From assembly GCA_963737405.1 (NCBI GenBank), contig CAVTSL010000004.1, positions 1 to 64,000 of the forward strand: a stretch of 64,000 bases of DNA, read 5' to 3'. The number at the start of each line of letters is the position of its first letter. Position 1 is the first letter of the stretch. The position numbers were made by a program, and so were the translations under genes. The DNA is from JACCTU01 sp963737405 (GTDB lineage Bacteria; Actinomycetota; Thermoleophilia; Gaiellales; Gaiellaceae). The notes below the pieces were generated by a model. The model searched no databases. It saw only the letters and a program-made list of their open reading frames with translations, and was not told where the DNA came from. This document shows, piece after piece, positions 45,258 to 53,422 of this stretch.

Positions 45258-45291
45258 CGCCCCGGACGCTTCCTCGGGAGCGTTCGGGGCG
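45258..45291. terminator. Hairpin terminator between convergent PD40 and cupin genes
   Basis: CGCCCCGGACGCT, loop TCCTCGGG, AGCGTTCGGGGCG: a 13-bp stem with one G-U pair. Confidence 0.75.
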
Positions 45292-45296
45292 GCGGC

Positions 45297-45668
45297 CTAG
45301 GCGTCCGGCAGGAAGTCCGCGCCGCCCCGCTCCGGCGGCGCGCCGACGATGAAGAGCATCGCCTCGTCCGCGCCGTCGTTTCGGATCTGCAGGGCCGTCT
45401 GCGGCTGAACGACGACGACCGAGCCGGGCGCGAGGTCGACGCGCTCGGGCGGATCGCCGAGGAACATCGACGGCGTTCCGGCGATCACGACGAACGTCTC
45501 CTCCTGCACGTGGTCGGCGTGCCGCTTCCCGCGCGCGCCGCTGGGATACGTCCAGAGGTTCGCGCGCGCCTGCGTCATCGAGTCGGACAGCCGCGCGACG
45601 CGCCGCCCGGACCCGTCGCCGCGGTCCTCCCAGTCGATCCCGTCGCCGTTGAAGACGGTGAAGCCCAC
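45297..45668 (-). CDS. Cupin-domain protein
   Basis: 123 residues from GTG 45668; GTG 45695 gives nine more residues but runs through a perfect hairpin. The cupin motif 1 region is GKRHADHVQEETFVVIAGTP, with His, His and Glu ligands, and motif 2 lies around LAPGSVVVVQPQTALQIRND. It is a single-domain cupin, possibly metal-binding but with a reduced second motif lacking the usual His. Function unknown. It follows the PhoX-like gene on the same strand, separated by the hairpin. Confidence 0.8.
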   Translation of the reverse strand: MGFTVFNGDGIDWEDRGDGSGRRVARLSDSMTQARANLWTYPSGARGKRHADHVQEETFVVIAGTPSMFLGDPPERVDLAPGSVVVVQPQTALQIRNDGADEAMLFIVGAPPERGGADFLPDA

Positions 45669-45690
45669 GTGCGGATCCTCGCACGTGGGC
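45663..45690 (-). terminator. Perfect 11-bp inverted repeat downstream of phoX-like gene, covering the cupin start
   Basis: GCCCACGTGCG, six bases, CGCACGTGGGC. It lies 17 bases past the phosphatase stop, so it may act as its terminator. The GTG start of the cupin (45668) falls inside the 3' arm, so it could also limit cupin translation. Confidence 0.6.
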
Positions 45691-45707
45691 TCCACCCTGC
45701 GTCGCGG

Positions 45708-47121
45708 CTACTTCTTGCGGCCCGGAGGGACGTGCAGTGCGAGCAGCTGCCCGCCCTCGACCGTCTCGGCGTCGGTCGCGTAGTGCGCCTGGACGTCGAG
45801 CAGGTACCAGCCTTCGCCGAGGAACGGCGCCGGGATGATCCCGGACGACTCCTCGTCGATCGTCAGGAAGTTCGGCGCACCGGGCGCGAAGCGGTTCTCG
45901 TCGTGGTGCGCGACCTCGCTCAGCGTGTCGCTGTCGGGGAAGTACTTGAAGACCTTCCCGATGTGCGCGTTGCCGCCGACGTCCTCCTGGATCAGCACGT
46001 TGCCGCGGTCGTCGACGGTGATGTTGTCCATCATCAGCTGGCCTTCGGTGCCGTCGAGCGCCATCTCGATCCGGCCGCCGGCCGACGGATTGCGGACGTC
46101 GGCGAACGTCAGCCGCCAGAGCCGGCTCGGCGCGTCGATCGCGTTCGTCGTCACGAAGTAGAAGACGTTCGGGTTCGTGGGATCCCACGAACCGTCTTCC
46201 GGACGGTTGAAGCGCGTCACGAGAGCGGTGTTGCTCTCCGCCTCGAGCTGCGTGCCGGTCTTCCCGACGCGGCTCCCGAGGTCGACGAGCTCGAAGGGCC
46301 CCGGCGCGATGCCGGTGGCCGAGGGCTCGGTCGCGACACCGGGCACCTTGACGCCGTAGAGCTTTCCGTTCGTCAGGCCAGCCCGTTCGGCGGGATTGCC
46401 GGTCGTCGTCTTCGCCCCGACGTAGACGTAGACCTGGCCCGGCGTCGAGTCGTCGGTGCCGACGGTCACCGTCGTGTCGCCGGTCGACGGGTTGGCGACG
46501 GAGTTCTCCCAGCTGAAGCGGCCGAGCGCCGGCAGCTCCCAGCTGTTGCCGTCCAGGGCGTGCGCGAACGCGCGACCCTCGTTCCCCGACTCCTCGCCGT
46601 CCATGAACAGCCGGCCGTCGTAGCCCTTGCCGGTCGCCGCGTTCCAGAACGCCGACTTCGCCGGCAGGTCGGCCGAGCACAACCTGTTGAACTGCGTCGT
46701 CCCCTCGACGTAGCCGGCCGCGGTCCAGAGGAACGTGTGGCGGATCAGATCCTGCGCCCGCGACGACCTCGAGCGAGTCCTTGTCGACCGTCCACTTCGA
46801 GACGAACGCGCCGTTCGCTCCGTGCGCGCGAACCGCGCCGGTGCCCGGGCGGAGCTCGTGGTTCATCAGCACCGTGAACGTGCCGTCGCCGTTGTCGAAC
46901 GCCCCGAGCCCGTCCGGGATGCCGGCCATGCGGTAGCCGCCGACGCTGTCGCCGGCCGTGAGGATCGCCTTCGTGACGACGCCCGGCTGCGACCGGACGA
47001 CGTACGGCGACTGCGAGCTGCTCGGGCCGGTGATCGCGTTGCCGAGAGCCGCGGCGGTCGCGACGGCCGCTGCTGTCGCGACGAGCGCGCCGACGAGCGC
47101 GCGCCGTTTCCGTGAGTTCAC
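45708..47121 (-). CDS. PhoX/DUF839-type secreted phosphatase-like protein, one frameshift
   Basis: About 470 residues from GTG 47121 with GGGGGAGAA upstream. The N-terminus SRKRRALVGALVATAAAVAT has a twin-Arg-like signal. Early VVRSQPGVVTKAILTAGDSV and VLMNHELRPGTGAVRAHGAN are DUF839/PhoX segments. After a one-base disruption near 46750 the sequence resumes DLIRHTFLWTAAGYVEGTTQ and runs to LLALHVPPGRKK. FMDGEESGNEGRAFAH and EDGSWDPTNPNVFYFVTTN are further PhoX-type metal-site segments. PhoX enzymes are calcium-dependent exported phosphatases. The isolated indel is more likely an assembly error than decay. Confidence 0.82.
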
Positions 47122-47229
47122 TTCTCCCCCTTGCTCGATGGATGCGTGCGTCCGCGATTCTCGGAAGCGCCATCGCCCGGATGGGCTACGGGAGGGTGAC
47201 GGTTCGGTGACCAGGTAGCGTCCGGCGCC

Positions 47230-47886
47230 GTGCACGAGCTTCCGCCTCCGCTGCCGCCTGCCGAGCGGACCGTCGGGCAGCTCGTCGCCGAGTCGCTCCG
47301 CCTCTACGGCCGGCGCATCTGGCCGTCGCTCGCGCTGGGCGTTCCCGCCGCGCTCCTGAACCTGCTCGCCCGCGTCCTCGACGACACGCTGCTGCTCGTG
47401 GTCGTGCCGGTCCTCGGTGGGCTGCTCCTGAGCATCTCGTACGTCGGCGCCGTGGCGATCGCGTCGGAACGCCCCGTCCGGGTGCTGCGCGCGCTCGCCG
47501 GGGGAGTGCTCGCGTTCCTGCCGTTCCCGTTCCTGACCGCGTTCTTCATCCTCCCGGGCCTCGTCTGGCTCGCGGCCGTCGGGCTCGTCGTACCCGTCCT
47601 CGCGCTCGAGCAGGTCGGGTTCTTGACGGCGTTCCTCCGGGCCTACAAGCTGGCGCGCGCCGATTTCGTGCACACGCTCGGGTCGCTGGCGACGCTCGCG
47701 ATCCTCGTCTTCCTGACGCAGAGCGGCCTCTTCTTCCTGCTCCGCGGCACCAGCGACCAGACGCTCGACATCGCGTCGTTCGTCGCGGCCCTCGTCGTCT
47801 CACCGCTGCTCTTCCTCGGCTCCGCGCTCCTTTACTTCGACCAGGCCGCGAGGGAACATCTCCAGCACGTATCACGAACGAAGTAG
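47230..47886 (+). CDS. Polytopic membrane protein of unknown function
   Basis: 218 residues from GTG with about six membrane segments. A proline-rich start (HELPPPLPPAERTVGQLVAE) precedes the first span. The layout, including ESLRLYGRRIWPSLALGVPA, resembles the membrane domain found in glycerophosphodiester-phosphodiesterase-like and DUF975-like proteins. No catalytic motif. TAGCGT lies eight bases before the start. The 3' end overlaps the homologous extension of the next gene. Confidence 0.7.
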   Translation: MHELPPPLPPAERTVGQLVAESLRLYGRRIWPSLALGVPAALLNLLARVLDDTLLLVVVPVLGGLLLSISYVGAVAIASERPVRVLRALAGGVLAFLPFPFLTAFFILPGLVWLAAVGLVVPVLALEQVGFLTAFLRAYKLARADFVHTLGSLATLAILVFLTQSGLFFLLRGTSDQTLDIASFVAALVVSPLLFLGSALLYFDQAAREHLQHVSRTK

Positions 47887-47992
47887 AGAGCTGCAGGACC
47901 GCTTCGACACGCGGCGGCTCGCCGACCGTCTCGAGGAGCGCGCCCGCGACCACATCCGCGACGACGACCGCACGTTCATCGAGGCGCGCGAC

Positions 47993-48472
47993 ATGTTCTT
48001 CCTCGCGACCGCGGACGCCGAGGGGCATCCGCAGTGCTCGTACAAGGGCGGCGAGCCCGGGTTCGTCCGCGTCCTCGACGAGCACACGATCGCGTTCCCG
48101 AACTACGACGGGAACGGGCGGTACATGTCGATGGGCAACGCGCTCGAGAACCCGAACGTCGGCCTGCTGTTCATCGACTTCGAGGGCCGCAAGCGGCTGC
48201 GGCTGAACGGCGTCGCGTCCGTCGACTTCGAGGATCCGCTGCGCGCGGAGTGGCCCGAGGCGCAGTTCGTCGTCCGCGTCCACGCGACCGAGGTCTTCCC
48301 GAACTGCCCGCGCTACATCCACGAGTACCGCCTCGTGCAGCGGTCCCGCTTCGTCCCGAAAGCCGAGACCGAGACACCGGTGCCCGCGTGGAAGCAGAAC
48401 GAGTGGGCGAAGGAGGTCCTGCCCGAGCAGGATCCCGCCCGCGATCCGTCACGTGAGGTGATCCCGCGTTAG
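47993..48472 (+). CDS. Pyridoxamine 5'-phosphate oxidase-fold protein
   Basis: 159 residues from ATG 47993. FMN-binding split-barrel segments are clear: FLATADAEGHPQCSYKGGEP and NGRYMSMGNALENPNVGLLF. It probably binds FMN, F420 or haem; the substrate is unknown. The same frame continues upstream to about 47867 with TYHERSRELQDRFDTRRLAD, which looks like the family N-terminus, but it has no ATG, GTG or TTG (only ACG 47867 or CTG 47891). The true start may be non-canonical or an indel may hide it. Confidence 0.8.
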   Translation: MFFLATADAEGHPQCSYKGGEPGFVRVLDEHTIAFPNYDGNGRYMSMGNALENPNVGLLFIDFEGRKRLRLNGVASVDFEDPLRAEWPEAQFVVRVHATEVFPNCPRYIHEYRLVQRSRFVPKAETETPVPAWKQNEWAKEVLPEQDPARDPSREVIPR

Positions 48473-48475
48473 GGT
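48470..48475 (+). promoter_or_regulatory. -10 element, leaderless promoter of the GYD gene
   Basis: TAGGGT, six bases, then ATG 48482; its TAG is also the stop codon of the oxidase-fold gene. Confidence 0.5.
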
Positions 48476-48481
48476 CCGGCC

Positions 48482-48766
48482 ATGGCGACCTACATCCTTC
48501 TCTCCAGATTGAGCACGCAGGGCGTTCAGACGCTCAAGTCGAATCCGGACCGGCTGCGCGAGGTGAACAAGGACGTCGAGGAGCTCGGCGCGAAGGTCCT
48601 GCACCAGTGGGCGACGCTCGGCGAATGGGACTTCGTGAACGTCGTCGAGGCGCCCGACATCCAGACGATCGCGCGCGTCAGCGTCGCGCTCGGCGCTCGA
48701 GGCTCGACGAAGATCGAGACGCTGCCCGCGCTCTCGATCGACGAGCTACTCGCCGCGCTCGAGTAG
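48482..48766 (+). CDS. GYD-domain protein
   Basis: 94 residues. The sequence ATYILLSRLSTQGVQTLKSN, then ELGAKVLHQWATLGEWDFVN and VALGARGSTKIETLPALS, is the GYD domain, a small alpha/beta fold of unknown function often found near oxidoreductases. No signal peptide. It overlaps the 3' end of the convergent LysR-fusion gene by 21 bases. Confidence 0.9.
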   Translation: MATYILLSRLSTQGVQTLKSNPDRLREVNKDVEELGAKVLHQWATLGEWDFVNVVEAPDIQTIARVSVALGARGSTKIETLPALSIDELLAALE

Positions 48767-51556
48767 CTCCCGCGCGAGCGAGACCGCCTCGTCGGCGCTC
48801 AGCTCGCGCCCGGCGGGATCCGGCTCGCCGATCGCCTCGACGTACCGCGGACGTGTCGTCGCGATCGGCGGCGTGTCGAGCTCGGATTCGAGCGCTTCGA
48901 CCGCGCCCAGGAGCTTGGCGGCGCGGGCACGGTCGCCGCGACGGGCCGCGACGGCGGCGATGCCCGCGAGGAAGTAGACGAGCTCGGTCGGGCTCGTGGC
49001 GAGCCCGCGCTCGAACAGGTCCGTCGCGCCGTCGAGGTCGCCCCGCTCGAACGCGACGAGCGCGAGCCCCTCCGTCGAGCCGAGCACGCCGCCTTCGTCG
49101 CCGGCTCTCGCGTACTCCTCGACCGACCGCTCGTAGTAGCTCCGCGTCGCCTCCAGGTCGCCGTCCGCGTACGCGAGCTCGCCGAGGTAGCTGAGCCGCC
49201 CGCCGGCCTGGGCGTGCCGGCCGAGCTCGAGGAACCGCTCGAGGCTCGCTTCCAGGAGCTCCTTCGCGAGCGCGCGGTCTCCCTCGAGCGCGGCCACGGA
49301 GCCGAGCCCGTGGAGCACCCAGGCCTCGCTCTCGCGGTCGCGCGCCCTGCGTGCGAGCGGGAGCGCCTCGTCGAACCACCCACGCGCGCGCGGTGCGTCC
49401 CCGAGCTCCGAGGCGAGGCGGCCCGCGGTCGCGAGCGCACGCGCGCGAATGCCGGCGGGCGTCTTCCCGTCGAGCTCCAGCAGCGGCTCGAGGCGTCCGA
49501 GACCTTCGCGGTAGCGCGCGCTTCGGTACCAGAACGCTTCGAGCGCGCCGGCGATCGCGAGGCCGAGCGCCGCCTCGCCGCGGTCGAGGCACCAGTCGAG
49601 CGCTGCTCGGATGTTGTCGAGCTCCGCCGTCGTCCGCGCGAGCCAGGCCGGCTCGTCGGGGCCGCGCGCGTGGCTCCGCGCTTCCTCCGCGAACGCGCGC
49701 ACATGCCGCGCGTGACGACTGCGCAGGCGCTCGGCGTCTGCGCGGGCCTCGAACCGCTCCTGGGCGAGCTCGCGGATCGTCTCGAGCATCGCGAACCGCT
49801 CGTCGATCCGCTGGGCGAGGCTCGACTCGACGAGCTCGGCGAGCGAGCGCTCGTCGACCCCGACCGCGCGCGCGGCCTCCGCGGTCCAGCCGCCGCGGAA
49901 GACCGCGAGTCGCTCGAAGCCGTCGGCGTCGCGCGCCGAGAGCAGCTCGCGGCTCCACTCGACTGCGCGCCGGAGCGTCCGCTGGCGTTCGGGCAGATCC
50001 CGCGCGCCGCCGACGAGGACCGGGAGCGGGCGCTCGAGTCGCTCGAGCAGCTCGGAAGGAGCGAACGCGGCAACCCGCGCGGCCGCGAGCTCGATCGCGA
50101 GCGGGAGCCGGTCCAGTCGTTCGCAGATCGCCGGAACCGCGGCGTCCGCCTCGAACCGGGGATCGGCGGCGAGCGCGCGCTCGACGAAGAGCTGCACGGC
50201 GTCGGCATCCGGCAGCGGCTCGACGGCGTACCGCGCCTCCGCCCGGATCCGGAGCGGCGTTCGGCTCGTGACGAGGACGCGCACGTGCTCCGTGCGCGCG
50301 ACGAGCCGTGAGACGACGCGCGCGGCTCCGGCCAGATGCTCGAAGTTGTCGAGCACGAGCAGCGTCCGGCGGTCGGCGAGCGCCTGCTCGAGCGGCTCGT
50401 CGCCCGCCCCGACCACGTCGGCGATCGCGCGCTCGACGAGCTCGGGGTCTCGGAGCGGCGCGAGCTCGACGAGGAGGACGCCGTCGGCGAAGGCGTCGAC
50501 GAGGCGCGCCGCGGCGGCGAGAGCGAGGCGGGTCTTGCCGCTGCCGCCCGGGCCCGTGAGCGTGACCACGCGCGACGTGCGGAGCAGCGCCGCGATCTCG
50601 GACAGCTCCCGCTCGCGCCCGACGAGCGGCGTCGGCTCGGCGGGCAGGTTGGAGTTCGGCGGCAGCTGCTCCTCCCCCGGCGCGAACGCCTCGCGGAGGA
50701 GCCCCAGGAAGCGCTCGGCCGGAGGCGTCAGCGGGACGCCGCGCGCCCGGACGACGGAGATCGTCCGCCGGAGCCGCCAGCGCGGCACGTCGAGCACGAC
50801 GAGCGCCCCGGCCGAGAGCTCGAGGTCGAGCGCGAAGCGGCTGATCGGGGCGATCCCGGCGCCCGCCGCGACCGCGAGCTTGACCGCCTCCCACGAGGGC
50901 AGCTCGAGCGTCCGCACCGAGCCGAGCCCGAGCTCCCAGCGGGCAGCTTCGACCGCGGCACGCGTGGCCGAGCCTTCCTCGCGCGTCACCCAGGTCAGCT
51001 GCTCGAGATCCTTCGGGCGAAGTCGCCGCGTGCCGAGCGACGGCGGACCGACGAGCACGATCTCGTCCTCGGCGAGCGGCTCGGCCTCGAGCTCGGGCGG
51101 CGTGGTGAAGCCGCCGACGACGCAGAGCTCCGCCTCGTGCGCGCGAACGAGCTCGAGCGCGCCGGCCGACGTCGTCGTCCGGAACTCGATCTCGACCGCG
51201 GGATGGAGCTCGCGGAAGCGCGTCAGCGTGGCAGGGAGGAGGTACGTGCCCGGGACGCCGGACGCGGCGAGCGCGAGCGTCCCGATCTGCGCGTGCTCGC
51301 CGGCGCCGAGCGCCCGCCGCGCGTTCGCGAGGAGTGCCTGCGCCCGGAGGACGTAGTCGGCGAGCACCTGCCCCGCAGGCGTGAGCTCGACCCCGCCGTG
51401 CGCGCGCACGATCAGCTGCTCGCCGACCTCCGCCTCGAGCGCCGCGACGTGCTTCGAGATCGCGGGCTGGCTGACATAGAGGCTCTCGGCGGCGCGGGAG
51501 AAGGAGCCCTCCCGTGCGACGGCGGCGAACGCCCGGAGCCGCGCCTCGAGCTCCAT
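48746..51556 (-). CDS. LysR-type regulator fused to a STAND-type ATPase and TPR domain
   Basis: 936 residues in one unbroken frame. Residues 1-60 are a LysR helix-turn-helix (FAAVAREGSFSRAAESLYVS, PAISKHVAALE); about 90-290 form the LysR inducer-binding domain with GTYLLPATLTRFRELHPAVE. After a short linker, LVGRERELSEIAALL starts an NB-ARC/AAA-like ATPase with Walker A TGPGGSGKT (334-342) and Walker B LLVLDN (399-404), then TSRTPLRIRAE. About 600-930 is TPR-like. LysR proteins normally end near 300 residues, so this is an unusual fusion. The start ATG has TAACCT six bases before it. Confidence 0.92.
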   Translation of the reverse strand: MELEARLRAFAAVAREGSFSRAAESLYVSQPAISKHVAALEAEVGEQLIVRAHGGVELTPAGQVLADYVLRAQALLANARRALGAGEHAQIGTLALAASGVPGTYLLPATLTRFRELHPAVEIEFRTTTSAGALELVRAHEAELCVVGGFTTPPELEAEPLAEDEIVLVGPPSLGTRRLRPKDLEQLTWVTREEGSATRAAVEAARWELGLGSVRTLELPSWEAVKLAVAAGAGIAPISRFALDLELSAGALVVLDVPRWRLRRTISVVRARGVPLTPPAERFLGLLREAFAPGEEQLPPNSNLPAEPTPLVGRERELSEIAALLRTSRVVTLTGPGGSGKTRLALAAAARLVDAFADGVLLVELAPLRDPELVERAIADVVGAGDEPLEQALADRRTLLVLDNFEHLAGAARVVSRLVARTEHVRVLVTSRTPLRIRAEARYAVEPLPDADAVQLFVERALAADPRFEADAAVPAICERLDRLPLAIELAAARVAAFAPSELLERLERPLPVLVGGARDLPERQRTLRRAVEWSRELLSARDADGFERLAVFRGGWTAEAARAVGVDERSLAELVESSLAQRIDERFAMLETIRELAQERFEARADAERLRSRHARHVRAFAEEARSHARGPDEPAWLARTTAELDNIRAALDWCLDRGEAALGLAIAGALEAFWYRSARYREGLGRLEPLLELDGKTPAGIRARALATAGRLASELGDAPRARGWFDEALPLARRARDRESEAWVLHGLGSVAALEGDRALAKELLEASLERFLELGRHAQAGGRLSYLGELAYADGDLEATRSYYERSVEEYARAGDEGGVLGSTEGLALVAFERGDLDGATDLFERGLATSPTELVYFLAGIAAVAARRGDRARAAKLLGAVEALESELDTPPIATTRPRYVEAIGEPDPAGRELSADEAVSLARELLERGE

Positions 51557-51562
51557 GAGCTG

Positions 51563-51568
51563 AGGTTA
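51563..51568 (-). promoter_or_regulatory. -10 element, leaderless promoter of the LysR-ATPase fusion gene
   Basis: On the minus strand TAACCT, six bases, then ATG 51556. A TATC, 12 bases, GATA dyad (51567-51586) overlaps its upstream edge and is a candidate autoregulatory LysR site. Confidence 0.55.
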
Positions 51569-51688
51569 TCGCGCCTGTTCCAGATATGTCTTTGCGTCTC
51601 GCCGGGCGGCGCCCTATCGTCGAGCGCAATCCCGGCCGGCACCGATCGCAGGACGCCGCCGGGGCGCTACCGCACAGGAGGTACGGAC

Positions 51689-52762
51689 ATGCGCAAGCTC
51701 GCGCTGTTCTCGATGCTCGCCCTCGGGCTGCCCGCGATCGTCGCGTCGGTCGCGCTGTCGGCGGAGCCGCGGCGGCTCACGGGAGTGAGCGGCACGGTGT
51801 ACGCCGTCGAGCGGCTGGACAACTCGACGAACACGCTCGCGGCCTTCGACGCCGCGACGGGGAGCGTGCTCGGCGTCGCCGTCGTCGGCAGCCGGCCGAT
51901 CGGCGTGCTCTCGCCGAACGGGAGCGACAAGGTCTACTCCGCCGACGAGCGGAGCAACCAGCTGAGCGTCGTCTCGAAGGCAGACCTCGCCGACGACGGG
52001 ACCGCGACCGCGAAGCGGATCCCGATGGGGACGTTCCCGCACCACATGACGGTGAGCCCGAACGGGCGCTGGCTCTACGTCGCCGAGTACGGCTCGCACA
52101 AGATCGGCGTCGTCGACACGAGGCTCGACCTGCGCGTCGACGGCTTCTACGCGAGCGGCAACCCGGCCGCCCGAACGCACGCCGTCTGGATCACGAACGA
52201 CGGCAAGGATCTCTACGCGACGAACGAGGGCGCGACGACGTCGTCCTTCGGGACGCTCTCGAAGCTCGACGCGTCGACCGGCCGCCGGCTCTGGGAGATC
52301 CCGGTCGGCCTGCGCCCGAGTGAGGTGCTCGTGACGAACGACGGGAAGACCGCGTACGTGACGATCCGCAACGAGAACAGCGTGCGCGTGCTCGACGTCT
52401 CGGGGGAGCGTCCGTCGCGGGTCGCCGAGGTCGCGATCGGCACGCAGCCGGACACGATGCGGCTGACGCCGGACGGGAAGACGCTCGTCGTCGGGCTCAG
52501 GGGGACGCCGCAGCTGGCGTTGCTCAGCACCGACACGCGCGCGGTCCGTCCGGTCACGTTCCAGGGCTACGGGATCAGCGGCCACCAGTGGCTCTCGGAA
52601 AACGGCAAGTACACGTTCATCGCGCTCGAATCGCTGACGACGGATCGGCCGGGTGCGATCGGCGTGGTCGACAACGACACGGCACAGGTCGTCGAGACGT
52701 GGACGTATCCGCGCGGCCCCTGGCCGCACGGCGTCTTCTACGAGCCGAGGGTGCTGCGGTAG
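51689..52762 (+). CDS. Secreted YVTN-type beta-propeller protein
   Basis: 357 residues from ATG 51689 with AGGAGGT upstream. The signal peptide (KLALFSMLALGLPAIVASVA) is followed by seven-bladed YVTN/lactonase-like repeats, for example VSPNGRWLYVAEYGSHKIGV, VLVTNDGKTAYVTIRNENSV and RLTPDGKTLVVGLRGTPQLA. No catalytic residues identified; such proteins may be surface or redox-associated. It is divergent from the LysR-fusion gene (132-bp gap), so it is the first candidate target of that regulator. Confidence 0.85.
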   Translation: MRKLALFSMLALGLPAIVASVALSAEPRRLTGVSGTVYAVERLDNSTNTLAAFDAATGSVLGVAVVGSRPIGVLSPNGSDKVYSADERSNQLSVVSKADLADDGTATAKRIPMGTFPHHMTVSPNGRWLYVAEYGSHKIGVVDTRLDLRVDGFYASGNPAARTHAVWITNDGKDLYATNEGATTSSFGTLSKLDASTGRRLWEIPVGLRPSEVLVTNDGKTAYVTIRNENSVRVLDVSGERPSRVAEVAIGTQPDTMRLTPDGKTLVVGLRGTPQLALLSTDTRAVRPVTFQGYGISGHQWLSENGKYTFIALESLTTDRPGAIGVVDNDTAQVVETWTYPRGPWPHGVFYEPRVLR

Positions 52763-52770
52763 CGCAGCAG

Positions 52771-52796
52771 GGGGCGGGCGGTCCGCCGCCCGCCCC
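52771..52796. terminator. Bidirectional hairpin terminator, 11-bp stem
   Basis: GGGGCGGGCGG, TCCG, CCGCCCGCCCC, between the convergent propeller and GNAT genes. Confidence 0.8.
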
Positions 52797-52801
52797 TCCG
52801 G

Positions 52802-53422
52802 TCAGAGGATCTTCGCGCCGGCCGCGTCGAACGCCTCGATGGCTGCCTGCGCTGCCGGCGACTGCCGATACGTGTCGTCGAAGAGCGAGTAGACGATCAC
52901 GTCGCGCGGCTCGTCCTTCGCGTTGCGGACGCGGCCGCGCAGGGTTGCCTCCTCCGCGTACCCGAGGCGCTCCGGGATCCTCCGGCTGCGTGCGTTCCCG
53001 GGCTCGACGCGGATCTCGATCCGCTCGAGCCCCTCCACCTCGAAGCCGACGCGCGTCAGCGCAGCGACCGCCTCCGTCACGTACCCGTTGCCCTCGGCGT
53101 CCTTGCGGATCCAGTAGCCGATCTCGCGGGCATGGGGGCCGATGCGCGTGTGCAGGCCGGTGCCGCCGAGCACGCGCGTCTCCTCGCGGTCGAGGATGCC
53201 GTAGACGAAGTCCTCGTCGGCGTCGAAGTTCCCGCGGAAGGTCCGCAGCAGCGCGACCTTCTGCTCGAGGGGCTGCGGCTCGTTGGCCGCCCACGGCATC
53301 CACGCACGGAGGTGCTCGAGGCTCGAGTCGAGCGCCTCCTTGAGCGCCGGCGCGTCGGGGGGCTCCCAGCAGCGGACGACGAGCCGCTCGGTGACGATCC
53401 GGTACGCGGGGCCCTTGCTCAT
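52802..53422 (-). CDS. RimJ/RimL-type GNAT acetyltransferase
   Basis: 206 residues. Opening YRIVTERLVVRCWEPPDAPA and HTRIGPHAREIGYWIRKDAE with GNGYVTEAVAALTRVGFE give the RimJ/RimL type that acetylates N-terminal amines or small molecules. RIEIRVEPGNARSRRIPERL completes the domain. ATG overlaps the psuG stop (ATGA). It is last in the four-gene minus-strand operon with pseudouridine genes, though its substrate there is unknown. Confidence 0.9.
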   Translation of the reverse strand: MSKGPAYRIVTERLVVRCWEPPDAPALKEALDSSLEHLRAWMPWAANEPQPLEQKVALLRTFRGNFDADEDFVYGILDREETRVLGGTGLHTRIGPHAREIGYWIRKDAEGNGYVTEAVAALTRVGFEVEGLERIEIRVEPGNARSRRIPERLGYAEEATLRGRVRNAKDEPRDVIVYSLFDDTYRQSPAAQAAIEAFDAAGAKIL

